Shown here: piece by piece, positions 1 to 9,085 of the stretch
How the letters are laid out: each line of letters begins with the position of its first letter
Position numbering within the stretch: position 1 is the stretch's first letter
Assembly (NCBI GenBank): GCA_017992765.1
Contig: JAGOOA010000002.1
Span: 1-53,625, forward strand
Source of the DNA: Syntrophorhabdaceae bacterium
Lineage (GTDB): Bacteria; Desulfobacterota; Syntrophorhabdia; Syntrophorhabdales; Syntrophorhabdaceae
Reading direction: 5' to 3'
DNA length: 53,625 nucleotides
The notes under the pieces: model-generated
What the model saw: only the letters and a program-made list of their open reading frames with translations
Database searches by the model: none
What the model was told of the DNA's origin: nothing
Position numbers and translations under genes: made by a program

Positions 1-2
1 CC

Positions 3-278
3 AAAGAGGCACAGGATATAATCATGGACGTTATGAAGGACATGGAATATGTCGCAACCATGCGCCAGATGTTGATCATGGAAAAAGAGGACAATGTCAG
101 GCTAAAGGCGGGCATGGAATTTATTCAGCTGCCGCCTGAAGAGGCCAAGAAGCTCTTAAAGATAATTCATGACGAGACATGGAACTTTGTCCTGAAAAGC
201 GCACCCGAGTACGGCCCGAAGCTCCAGAAGGCCAGCTCAAAAAAGGCATTGCCGAAAGGGGCATTTCCCTGGCAGTAA
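3..278 (+). CDS. TRAP transporter solute-binding protein (DctP family), C-terminal fragment
   Basis: Only the last 91 codons are present; the reading frame is open from base 3, so the gene starts upstream of the window. The tail is rich in charged helix, with a LPPEEAKKLL stretch followed by an aromatic and acidic segment and an EYGPKL motif, as in the last helices of DctP-type periplasmic binding proteins. The assignment rests largely on the dctQ and dctM genes that follow in the same orientation. Known role of the family: binding an organic acid in the periplasm and delivering it to the membrane subunits. The ligand cannot be read from this fragment. Confidence 0.7.
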   Translation, partial: KEAQDIIMDVMKDMEYVATMRQMLIMEKEDNVRLKAGMEFIQLPPEEAKKLLKIIHDETWNFVLKSAPEYGPKLQKASSKKALPKGAFPWQ

Positions 279-296
279 CAATCTATGTCGAATGTC

Positions 297-340
297 CGGA
301 TACCCCTCTTCGCCTTAGAGGGGTATCCGTCGGTCTTTTC
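297..340 (+). terminator. Intra-operon hairpin between dctP and dctQ
   Basis: A perfect 12-bp stem (CGGATACCCCTC, 297-308, pairing with 318-329) has a 9-nt loop and is followed by a short T-containing tail (tcggtctttt). It lies 18 nt after the binding-protein stop and 38 nt before dctQ. Such a position usually means partial termination or 3'-end protection, so that the binding protein is made in excess over the membrane subunits. That function is inferred. Confidence 0.7.
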
Positions 341-366
341 CGCGCATATCGTTACCGGGAGGAAAC

Positions 367-876
367 ATGGAACGCAAGGGGATCTTTGACTGGATAATAG
401 AAAGCCTCGCCTATCTTGGCGGCATACTGCTCGGTTGTGCGGTGATCATAAAATTCTGCGACATCATTTTACGATATTTTTTCAATAAGCCGCTGACCTG
501 GGATATAGAGATCACGGAATATATCCTTTTTGCTTTGGCGTTCTTCGGGGCGGCATGGCTTCTAAGAGAGGGCGGGCACGTGCGGATCGATGTGCTGGAC
601 AACTTTTTGAGCGAAAAGGGAAAAACGTATCTGCACCTCCTCCATTCCGCGGTCGGGGGCCTGGTCTCAATGATATTGGGCCTGATGAGCTTCATAGCAG
701 GGGCGTACAGCTATCGTGACGGGCTCAAGGTGGTAAAGATCTATACGATCGGCAAATACTACTTTCTCTTCATCGTTTCCCTTGGATTCTTTTTGCTGTT
801 TGCAGAATTCCTTCGTCAGTTCGCCGCCGGCATCCGCAAGATCAAAAGTAAATCCACCGAAGAAGGAGCCGAATAG
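367..876 (+). CDS. dctQ: TRAP transporter small membrane subunit DctQ
   Basis: 169 residues with four predicted membrane helices, the usual size and topology of DctQ. The family signature is visible: an RYFFNKPLTWDIEITEY block after helix 1, then FFGAAWLLREGGHVRIDVL. The start ATG at 367 follows a purine-rich GGGAGGAAAC ribosome-binding region. It ends one base before dctM begins. DctQ is the obligatory small partner of the large permease and takes part in sodium-driven uptake of carboxylates fed by the binding protein. Confidence 0.93.
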   Translation: MERKGIFDWIIESLAYLGGILLGCAVIIKFCDIILRYFFNKPLTWDIEITEYILFALAFFGAAWLLREGGHVRIDVLDNFLSEKGKTYLHLLHSAVGGLVSMILGLMSFIAGAYSYRDGLKVVKIYTIGKYYFLFIVSLGFFLLFAEFLRQFAAGIRKIKSKSTEEGAE

Positions 877-877
877 A

Positions 878-2188
878 ATGGAATGGTATATACCCTTTGC
901 AATAATACTGGGCAGCCTTGTACTTCTCATGATGCTCGGCTTTCCTATTTTCATTTCATTTACGATCATCAATATCGTCGGGATATTTTTCTTCTGGGGC
1001 GGCGCCGACGGCCTTATGCAGCTCTCCCATACGATCTTCTCATCGATCAGCAATTTCGTCCTGTTGCCTGTCCCTGTTTTTATCCTCATGGGTGAGCTTA
1101 TCGCGAGATCGGGGGTCTTCTCCTTTACGATCAAGACACTGGATAAATGGATCGGGGGTCTCCGCGGGAGGCTGGCATTGCTCGGTGTCGGCAGCGCGAC
1201 GATATTTGCCGCACTCAGCGGTTCCGCGCAGGGCACGACGGCCATGCTGGGGAGCATACTGCTCCCGGAGATGTACCAGAGAGGATACAAGAGGTATTTT
1301 GCGGTCGGTTCATGTTTTGCCGGCGCCCTGGCAATGATCATCCCTCCGAGCGCCTTTGCGGTCATCCTCGGTGCGCTCGCGGAGGTCTCCATCGGCAAGC
1401 TCCTCATAGGAGGGATCATCCCCGGCCTGGTTTTGGCGTTCTGCTATGTGGCCTACATCATTATTGCGGCCAAGGTGGACCCGAACATTGCCCGTGATTA
1501 TTCCCCGCAGAAGTATGCCTGGTCGGACAAGATCATGAGCTTTGTAAAATATGTGCTGCCCTTCGGCAGCATCATGTTCCTGGTAACCTGGCTGATCTTC
1601 TTCGGCTTCTGCACGCCCACGGAATCGGCGGTGCTGGGCGTGGCGGGCAGCATAGTCCTGATCGCCTGTTACGGAAGATTGAGCCTCGGTATCATCAAAG
1701 AGTCCTTTGTAAATACCGTAAAGATCACCGTAATGATGTTCATGATATTGACCGGTGCAACCGCCTTTGGCCAGCTTCTGGCCTATACGGGCGCAAGCCA
1801 GGGCCTCTGTGAGTTTGTGGTGAGCTACAACCTCTCTCCGCTTGTAACCGTTATCATCATGCAGGCGTTGTTCCTCATCCTGGGCTGTTTTATGGAACAG
1901 GTATCGATCCTCATGGTCACCCTCCCCATCTTCATGCCCATCGTGCGGTCCCTTGACATCGACACCCTCTGGTTCGTTATCCTCATATTGCTCAACATGG
2001 GCGTGGCAATGAAGAGCCCTCCCTTCGGGTTGACGCTCTTTGTGATGCAGGGGGTTGCGCCGAAAGAAACCACCATTCGGGATATATACTTGGGGGCGAC
2101 CGTGTTCATTATCTGCGACCTCATAGGCCTGCTCATCGTCTTTTTCTTCCCTCAACTCGCATTGTTCTTACCGGGGTTCATGAAGTAA
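878..2188 (+). CDS. dctM: TRAP transporter large permease DctM
   Basis: 436 residues, highly hydrophobic, about 11-12 membrane helices, the normal length for DctM. The GSAQGTTAMLGSILLPEM segment (about residues 106-123) and the MKSPPFGLTLFVMQGVAP segment near the C-terminus are family hallmarks. I chose ATG 878 (MEWYIPFAI) because it abuts the dctQ stop and has AGAAGGAGCC upstream; an in-frame extension upstream would overlap dctQ and is not helix-like. It forms the sodium-coupled transport channel of the TRAP system. The CoA ligase just downstream suggests that the imported substrate is a carboxylic acid. Confidence 0.95.
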   Translation: MEWYIPFAIILGSLVLLMMLGFPIFISFTIINIVGIFFFWGGADGLMQLSHTIFSSISNFVLLPVPVFILMGELIARSGVFSFTIKTLDKWIGGLRGRLALLGVGSATIFAALSGSAQGTTAMLGSILLPEMYQRGYKRYFAVGSCFAGALAMIIPPSAFAVILGALAEVSIGKLLIGGIIPGLVLAFCYVAYIIIAAKVDPNIARDYSPQKYAWSDKIMSFVKYVLPFGSIMFLVTWLIFFGFCTPTESAVLGVAGSIVLIACYGRLSLGIIKESFVNTVKITVMMFMILTGATAFGQLLAYTGASQGLCEFVVSYNLSPLVTVIIMQALFLILGCFMEQVSILMVTLPIFMPIVRSLDIDTLWFVILILLNMGVAMKSPPFGLTLFVMQGVAPKETTIRDIYLGATVFIICDLIGLLIVFFFPQLALFLPGFMK

Positions 2189-2216
2189 AAGAAAAGGAAA
2201 AGGAGAATGAAAAGAT

Positions 2217-3827
2217 ATGTCAAGAAAATTGGTGCTCAAGGAGCTGTCCCGCTACAATACCGGCATATACGCCGACATCATCTACAGGAACGCGCTCCTC
2301 TATGCCGACGAGATGGCGATCAAGTGCGGCGGCGAGTCGGTAACCTTTGCGCAGTTTAACGACCGCGTCAATGCGCTGATCCATGCCTTGCGGTCCATGG
2401 GTGTGAAGAAGGGCGATGTCCTCGGCATCCTCTCGTGGAACTGCATCGAGTACGCCGATGCCTATGGCGCGGCGATGAAGTTCGGCTTCATCTCCTCGCC
2501 CTTCAACCCGAGGCTGCAGGATAACGAGCTCGACTATCTCATCAACTATTCAGAGTGCAACACCCTCTTCGTAGGCCCGGAGCTGGTCGAGCTTGTCAAC
2601 CGCCTGCGGCCGCATATACCGAAGGTAAAGAACTTCATCTCCTTCGGCACCGCAGATATCCCGGGAATGGCCTCCCATCGCACGCTCCTTGAAACTTTTC
2701 CGAAGGATGAGCCTGATGTGGATGCCCGCGAAGATGACCCCGTCTTTCTTTTCTATACAAGCGGCACCACAGGCGTTCCGCGCGCCGCCCTTTACACCTT
2801 CGAGCGGGCCATGGATGACACAAGGCGGTTCCCCACGGCCATGAGCTTAGAGCAGGGGGACAAGCACGTCCAGATCATGCCATTATTCCATATCGGGGGC
2901 ACAAAAAACTTCTGGGGATACTTCTATGCGGCAGGCAGCAACGTCATCATGCCCCAGATATCCTTCGATCCGGCCGCGACGCTTCAGACGATCCAGGACG
3001 AGAAGGCTACCGACATCCACATTGTGGCTACGCACCTCGCTGCCTTCCTTGCCCTTCCTGACGTTGACAAATATGACCTCTCAAGCCTGAAGCGCATGTT
3101 CTACGCCGCCTCGCCGATGCCCGTGGAGCTCCTGAAGCGGGGCATGGAAAAATGGGGCCCCATCTTCATGCAGTTCTACGGCGGGACCGAGGACGGGCCG
3201 AATGTCACCGTGCTCTCGAAGAAGCAGCACGACGTGGTGAACAGGCCTCCTGAAGAGCAGAAGATCCTTGCGTCCTGCGGCTTTCCTCACATCGGCGTCC
3301 ACGTGAGGATCGTCGATGACCACGATAACGATGTGGAGCCCGGCGTGGTGGGAGAGATCATCGTGAAGAGCAAAGGGATCCCGAAGGAATGGTGGCACAG
3401 GCCTGAAGAGACCGCCGAAACCTTCCTGAACGGCTGGGTCCACACTGGAGACATGGGGCGGTATGACGAGAAGGGCTACATCTACATCGTCGACAGGAAG
3501 AAGGACATGATCGTCTCCGGGGGCGAGAACGTCTATCCCCGCGAGGTAGAAGAGGTGCTCTATCAGCATCCCGCCGTGCAGGAGGCCACCGTCTTCGGCA
3601 TCCCTGACGACTACTGGGTGGAAAAGGTCCACGCCGTGGTGGTCTTGCGACAGGGGGCTGATGCGTCTGCCGGGGAGCTGATAAACTTCTGCAAGGAGAG
3701 GCTTGCCAAGTATAAGGCCCCGAAGTCGGTTGAATTTGCCGGCGCCCTCCCCAAAACCCCGTCAGGAAAGATATTGAAGCGCGAGCTGCGGGATAAATAT
3801 TACGCAGGGAGGGAGAGGAAGGTATAG
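2217..3827 (+). CDS. AMP-forming acyl/aryl-CoA ligase (ligase 1)
   Basis: 536 residues, ANL superfamily. Visible motifs: the adenylate loop FYTSGTTGVPRAAL (about residue 180), FYGGTEDGPN (A5-like), HTGDMGRYDEKGY (A7-like), DRKKDMIVSGGENVYPREVEEVL (hinge), and PKTPSGKILKREL with the C-terminal catalytic lysine. The lysine that usually closes the P-loop (TGxPK) is Arg here. Ribosome-binding site AAAAGGAG precedes ATG 2217. It is 28 nt behind dctM, so probably cotranscribed. The expected reaction is ATP-dependent activation of an imported carboxylic acid to its CoA thioester; the exact substrate is unknown. Confidence 0.88.
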   Translation: MSRKLVLKELSRYNTGIYADIIYRNALLYADEMAIKCGGESVTFAQFNDRVNALIHALRSMGVKKGDVLGILSWNCIEYADAYGAAMKFGFISSPFNPRLQDNELDYLINYSECNTLFVGPELVELVNRLRPHIPKVKNFISFGTADIPGMASHRTLLETFPKDEPDVDAREDDPVFLFYTSGTTGVPRAALYTFERAMDDTRRFPTAMSLEQGDKHVQIMPLFHIGGTKNFWGYFYAAGSNVIMPQISFDPAATLQTIQDEKATDIHIVATHLAAFLALPDVDKYDLSSLKRMFYAASPMPVELLKRGMEKWGPIFMQFYGGTEDGPNVTVLSKKQHDVVNRPPEEQKILASCGFPHIGVHVRIVDDHDNDVEPGVVGEIIVKSKGIPKEWWHRPEETAETFLNGWVHTGDMGRYDEKGYIYIVDRKKDMIVSGGENVYPREVEEVLYQHPAVQEATVFGIPDDYWVEKVHAVVVLRQGADASAGELINFCKERLAKYKAPKSVEFAGALPKTPSGKILKRELRDKYYAGRERKV

Positions 3828-3841
3828 GTTCAAACGGCAGT

Positions 3842-4120
3842 ATGCTGATCCGCGTCAAGACAACGGTGAATATCCCGGAGATACCCCCTGAAGTGGAGAT
3901 GGAAACAGGTACGCTGCGGGATCTTTTTAAGAAAGTCTTTGGCGGCACCCATTTTGCGAATGACGTTATTGACCCCCATACGGGCGATATAAATCTGGAC
4001 AGCCTTTTCGATGTACGCCTGAACGATTTTTCTTATCTTGCCCTTCCGCAGGGCCTGGATACCGGGCTGTGCGACGGGGATACGGTTCTATTCTCTCTAA
4101 TCCTGCTCGGTGGCGGATAG
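3842..4120 (+). CDS. MoaD/ThiS-like small ubiquitin-fold protein with Gly-Gly tail
   Basis: 92 residues beginning with a beta strand (MLIRVKTTVNI), then a helix (TLRDLFKKVF), and ending LLGGG. The length, the DGDTVLFSLILLGGG ending and the terminal glycines match MoaD/ThiS sulfur carriers, whose last Gly is adenylated and thiocarboxylated. It is 14 nt downstream of ligase 1 and probably in the same operon. No MoeB/ThiF E1-like activating enzyme or MoaE partner is in the window, so its sulfur acceptor is unknown. It could serve a molybdenum/tungsten cofactor or have a pathway-specific role. The fold call is fairly secure; the function is inference. Confidence 0.7.
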   Translation: MLIRVKTTVNIPEIPPEVEMETGTLRDLFKKVFGGTHFANDVIDPHTGDINLDSLFDVRLNDFSYLALPQGLDTGLCDGDTVLFSLILLGGG

Positions 4121-4312
4121 CTGCGTCAGCATTTCCTCTTTCTGTGCATTTTGGATACAGTTGATCATTTTGGGCATAGCGGCGGGGTAGTTCAATTGCT
4201 GACCGCCGGTGGCCGGCAGCCGGCTGCGTAAGCCATTGGCTGTGGCATGTTAATTGCTATTTAATGTACCTGTTTCATAACATATCGCAAGCCCTATGCA
4301 GGAGGATGCCCA

Positions 4313-5890
<1,578 letters not shown>

Positions 5891-5938
5891 GAGAGGGAAG
5901 GCAGTGGCCGAAAAGGCGCTTAATTTTTTTCAGGAACA

Positions 5939-5947
5939 TGGTATAAT
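5939..5947 (+). promoter_or_regulatory. Candidate extended -10 promoter upstream of the ETF-Hdr cluster
   Basis: TGGTATAAT matches the extended -10 consensus TGnTATAAT; the -35 position (5919-5924, cttaat) is weak. It lies 49 nt after the ligase 2 stop and would start a transcript near 5954. That leaves a leader of about 205 nt before the first cluster gene at 6161. No riboswitch class was recognised in the leader. Confidence 0.4.
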
Positions 5948-6160
5948 GAATGCCGGACGTACCCCATATAGAGTTTCACCTGTAGTAAACGAGCACAGTT
6001 GTTTCGTTCTGATACAATTCTTGTTCGGCATGTGTGGGGGGTTCCCGGCAATAGACAATATTTATCCAAAAATAGCGTGTTTTAACGGCGCGCCGATATG
6101 GTACTTAAATTGCATAATATTGTCCGTTGAGATAAAAGGTAAAACCGAGGTGCGAAGAAC

Positions 6161-7255
6161 ATGTTGACACAAGCGAGCCACAAAGCTTTGGTGTGTATCC
6201 AGTGCGGCAAATGTACCGGAAGTTGTCCCGAATCAGGCAAGACGCTTTTTAATATAAGGATGCTCGTTCGGAAAAAACAGTTTCAGGCTGTGGTCGAGGA
6301 ATCCCTTCCCTGGTACTGCACATCTTGCGGGGCCTGCACGATCAGGTGCCCGAGAGACGTGAAGCCTTCCGAAGTCATTATCGAAATGCGATCAGCGCTT
6401 ATAGAGAACGGATCGGTGCCCCTGGCGCTCCAGAAGGCCCTCGAGAACACCTTTGTACAGAAAAACCCCTGGGGGCGCTCCCGCAACAAACGGGCTGCAT
6501 GGACAGAGAAGCTCGATTTTGAGGTCCCTCACATATCAGAGACAGAATCGAAGCGGCTCCTTTTTGTTTGCTGCATCCAGGCATATGACCCGCGATGCAT
6601 GGTAATCCCCGTGAACGTTGCAAGGATCCTTAACAAAGGCGGGGTCGAATTCGGCATCCTCGGCGAAGAGGAGGCGTGCTGCGGCAATGAGATCAGGAGG
6701 GTGGGAGAATTTGGTCTTTTCGAAGAACTTCAGGAAGAAAGCATCGCAAATTTCAAAGAATACGGGGTAAAGGAGATAATCGCCCTATCACCCCATTGCA
6801 TGAATGCACTTAAAAAAGAATACGGCGACATTGGGATCAAGATAGTCCACTATACAGAGCTTTTAGCTCCGATGATCAAGGAAGGCTCCATCGTTCTCAC
6901 GGGATCGTATAATAAAAAGGTCATCTACCATGACCCCTGTTTCCTGGGGAAACAAAACGGCATCTTCGATCAGCCAAGGGATATACTGAAATCTGTCGAA
7001 GGCATCGATTTTTTAGAATTTTCAAGATCGAGAGAAAATTCGATGTGCTGTGAAGGCGGCGGCGGAAGAATGTTTTTCGAGGTGGAGGCCACGTACCAGA
7101 GAAACGCTGAAGTGCGTACCCAGGAGGCGGTGGACAAAGGCGCCGAGGTGATCGCGACGAGCTGTCCTTTCTGCGTTATGACCCTTGAGGACCCTGCTAC
7201 GGAAAAAGGCATACTTGTGAGAGAACTTTCAGAGATACTGACGGAGGTGTTATAA
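6161..7255 (+). CDS. Soluble HdrC/HdrD-like iron-sulfur protein with two CCG-type domains, ETF-linked
   Basis: 364 residues. The N-terminus carries two ferredoxin motifs (Cys 12/15/18/22 in CIQCGKCTGSCP and Cys 53/56/59/63 in CTSCGACTIRCP). Two cysteine-rich CCG modules follow: the first ends in ACCGNE, the second contains MCCEGGGGRMFFE and TSCPFC. No membrane segment is visible, unlike the larger membrane-bound DUF224 proteins that take electrons from ETF in syntrophs. It sits 1 nt before etfB, so an electron path between ETF and this Fe-S protein is a reasonable inference. GlcF/LctE-type and HdrD-type proteins are the closest named relatives. In the second module the Gly of CCG is Glu. Confidence 0.85.
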   Translation: MLTQASHKALVCIQCGKCTGSCPESGKTLFNIRMLVRKKQFQAVVEESLPWYCTSCGACTIRCPRDVKPSEVIIEMRSALIENGSVPLALQKALENTFVQKNPWGRSRNKRAAWTEKLDFEVPHISETESKRLLFVCCIQAYDPRCMVIPVNVARILNKGGVEFGILGEEEACCGNEIRRVGEFGLFEELQEESIANFKEYGVKEIIALSPHCMNALKKEYGDIGIKIVHYTELLAPMIKEGSIVLTGSYNKKVIYHDPCFLGKQNGIFDQPRDILKSVEGIDFLEFSRSRENSMCCEGGGGRMFFEVEATYQRNAEVRTQEAVDKGAEVIATSCPFCVMTLEDPATEKGILVRELSEILTEVL

Positions 7256-7256
7256 G

Positions 7257-8036
7257 ATGAATCTTATAGTTTTTACCAAAAGAGTGCCCGCAACGCAGGA
7301 GGAAGAACTCCGGATCACGGGCGAGGGGAAGGCGGTTGATCTGTCAAAAGTGCCTTTCAAGGTAAACGATTGGGACAATTACTCGATAGAAGAGGCCGTG
7401 CGCATCGTTGAAAAGTCGGGGGGCGCCGTAACGGCAGTCTCCATCGGAGATGCCGAATCGGACGAGGTCCTGAGAAGGTCTATTGCCATGGGCGCGAAGG
7501 ATGGCTTCCTCGTTGAGACAGGAGACGTTCTCCACGACCCGAATGCGCGGGCAACGTTGATGCAGAATTTCCTGAAGAAAGAAAATGTCCCTTTTGATGC
7601 GATCTTTACCGGCGTACAGTCTGAGGACGACCAGTTTGGAGCTGTGGGCGGCATTCTTGCCGCCAAGCTGGGACTTCCCTTCGTGTCTATGGTTATCGGC
7701 ATCGACGCGGCTGAAAGCGACCATCTTATAGTAAGAAGAGAGCTTGAAGGCGGCCTCCAGGAGCGGGTGAAGGTTATGCTTCCCTGTGTTGTCTCAATAC
7801 AGACAGGGATCAATGAGCCCAGGTATGTCTCCATTATGGGGGTACGGAAGGCCTCAAAGGTTGAGCGCAAGGTCTTTAAGGCAGCAGGCTACCAGGAGAA
7901 TGTGGTGGACAAGATAGAGGTGATAAAATGGGTATATCCGCCGAAAAAGGCCGGTGCTACGATCTTAAGCGGTGAACTGGACGGCATGTGCAAAGAACTG
8001 CTTGGAATCCTGAAGGAGAAGGGGGTGTACCAATGA
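7257..8036 (+). CDS. etfB: Electron transfer flavoprotein beta subunit
   Basis: 259 residues, typical EtfB length. The N-terminus MNLIVFTKRVPATQEEELRI, the VNDWDNYSIEEAVRI segment, and the GVQSEDDQFGAVGGILAAKLG region are EtfB hallmarks, as is the RRELEGG-ERVKVMLPCVVSIQTGINEPRY block. GGAGGTG lies 8 nt before ATG 7257. The stop overlaps the etfA start (ATGA), implying coupled translation and equimolar subunits. It normally takes electrons from acyl-CoA dehydrogenases. Whether it is the bifurcating type cannot be decided by eye. Confidence 0.95.
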   Translation: MNLIVFTKRVPATQEEELRITGEGKAVDLSKVPFKVNDWDNYSIEEAVRIVEKSGGAVTAVSIGDAESDEVLRRSIAMGAKDGFLVETGDVLHDPNARATLMQNFLKKENVPFDAIFTGVQSEDDQFGAVGGILAAKLGLPFVSMVIGIDAAESDHLIVRRELEGGLQERVKVMLPCVVSIQTGINEPRYVSIMGVRKASKVERKVFKAAGYQENVVDKIEVIKWVYPPKKAGATILSGELDGMCKELLGILKEKGVYQ

Positions 8037-8971
8037 GTTATGCACTCGTTGTGGCAGAAGTAAGGCGGGGAATATTTGAAGAGAGGAACCTGGATTCTAT
8101 CGGTTTGTGCGCCCTCCTCGGGAAAGACGCGATCCTTTTAATCCCGGAAGGCGATTATGGAATCAACGAGCAGCTCGTCAACGGGCTGGTCAGGGTAAAG
8201 ACAGAAGAAACTTTATTTCTCAACCCCCTTAACATGATGAATATCCTTGAAAAGATCATGGCTGCCCGTGGAAAACCAGATATGATCGTTTTTACTAACT
8301 CCGCTTCGGGGATAGAGATTGCCTCTTACGCTGCCGGGCACTTCAATCTTCCCGTCATTACCGACGTGAACGGCTATGACAAGGAACGGGGCATCTTCTT
8401 TAAAAGCTATTATTCAGACAAGATCTTCGGCGAGTTCCGTCCATCGGGAGAAGGAACTTTTATCATTACCGTGCGAAGCGGCAGTTTTAAGGAAAATGCA
8501 GCCGATAAGGGCTCGGCACCTCCCGCTGAGGCGATTGAGGGTGTTGCCGCGAACACCGCGCGCACCTTTGTCGAGTATGTTGAAGAGGAAAAGACCGACG
8601 TCGATATCACAAAGGCCGAGTTCCTGCTCTCCCTGGGAAGAGGGATCGGCAACAAGGATGAGATACCAGACTATGAGGAGCTTGCAGGGCTTCTCAGGGC
8701 CGTCATCTCCGGTTCAAGGCCGGTCATCGACAAATTGTGGCTTCCCAAGGCAAGGCAGGTCGGCACGTCGGGCAAGACGGTAAAGCCCAAGGTATACCTC
8801 GCCATGGGAATAAGCGGTGCCTTTCAACACATTGCCGGGATGAAAGATTCAAGCTGTATTATAGCGGTGAACAAGGATCCTGAAGCGCCCATCTTCCAAT
8901 ATGCCCATTACGGGATCATTGCCGACATCCATAAGGTAAGGGACGCGCTGAAAGGAATACTGAAGGGTTAA
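8033..8971 (+). CDS. etfA: Electron transfer flavoprotein alpha subunit
   Basis: 312 residues. The C-terminal FAD domain is clear: LSLGRGIGNKDEIPDYEELAGLLRA, SRPVIDKLWLPKARQVGTSGKTVKPKVYLAMGISGAFQHIAGMKDSSCIIAVNKDPEAPIFQYAHYGIIAD. No extra ferredoxin domain is fused at the N-terminus. The start at 8033 overlaps the etfB stop by 4 nt. With EtfB and the CCG protein it forms the ETF end of the cluster. The next gene is 115 nt away, across an AT-rich repeat. Confidence 0.95.
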   Translation: MSYALVVAEVRRGIFEERNLDSIGLCALLGKDAILLIPEGDYGINEQLVNGLVRVKTEETLFLNPLNMMNILEKIMAARGKPDMIVFTNSASGIEIASYAAGHFNLPVITDVNGYDKERGIFFKSYYSDKIFGEFRPSGEGTFIITVRSGSFKENAADKGSAPPAEAIEGVAANTARTFVEYVEEEKTDVDITKAEFLLSLGRGIGNKDEIPDYEELAGLLRAVISGSRPVIDKLWLPKARQVGTSGKTVKPKVYLAMGISGAFQHIAGMKDSSCIIAVNKDPEAPIFQYAHYGIIADIHKVRDALKGILKG

Positions 8972-8979
8972 AGGTTTTT

Positions 8980-9050
8980 GTTTTGAACATTTGATATTCG
9001 AATTTTGATATTGTTTAGGGTTTAGAAATTAGGATTTAGTGCTTAATTTG
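8980..9050 (+). repeat. AT-rich intergenic repeat, family R1
   Basis: The sequence starts gttttgaacatttgatatt and continues through gatattgtttag to ggatttagtgcttaa. Its reverse complement recurs with few changes at 25171-25234. It occupies most of the 115-nt gap between etfA and the hdrA-gltD fusion and has no coding potential. Elements of this type are common in intergenic DNA of several uncultured anaerobes; their origin is unclear. Confidence 0.75.
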
Positions 9051-9085
9051 AAAGGATCTATAATTTTAAAGATAACCAACATAGC

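Noticed and set aside
4130-4312. GC-rich palindromes between the MoaD-like gene and ligase 2 considered as a terminator
   Set aside because: The stems near 4205-4230 lack a following T-run, so no terminator was called.
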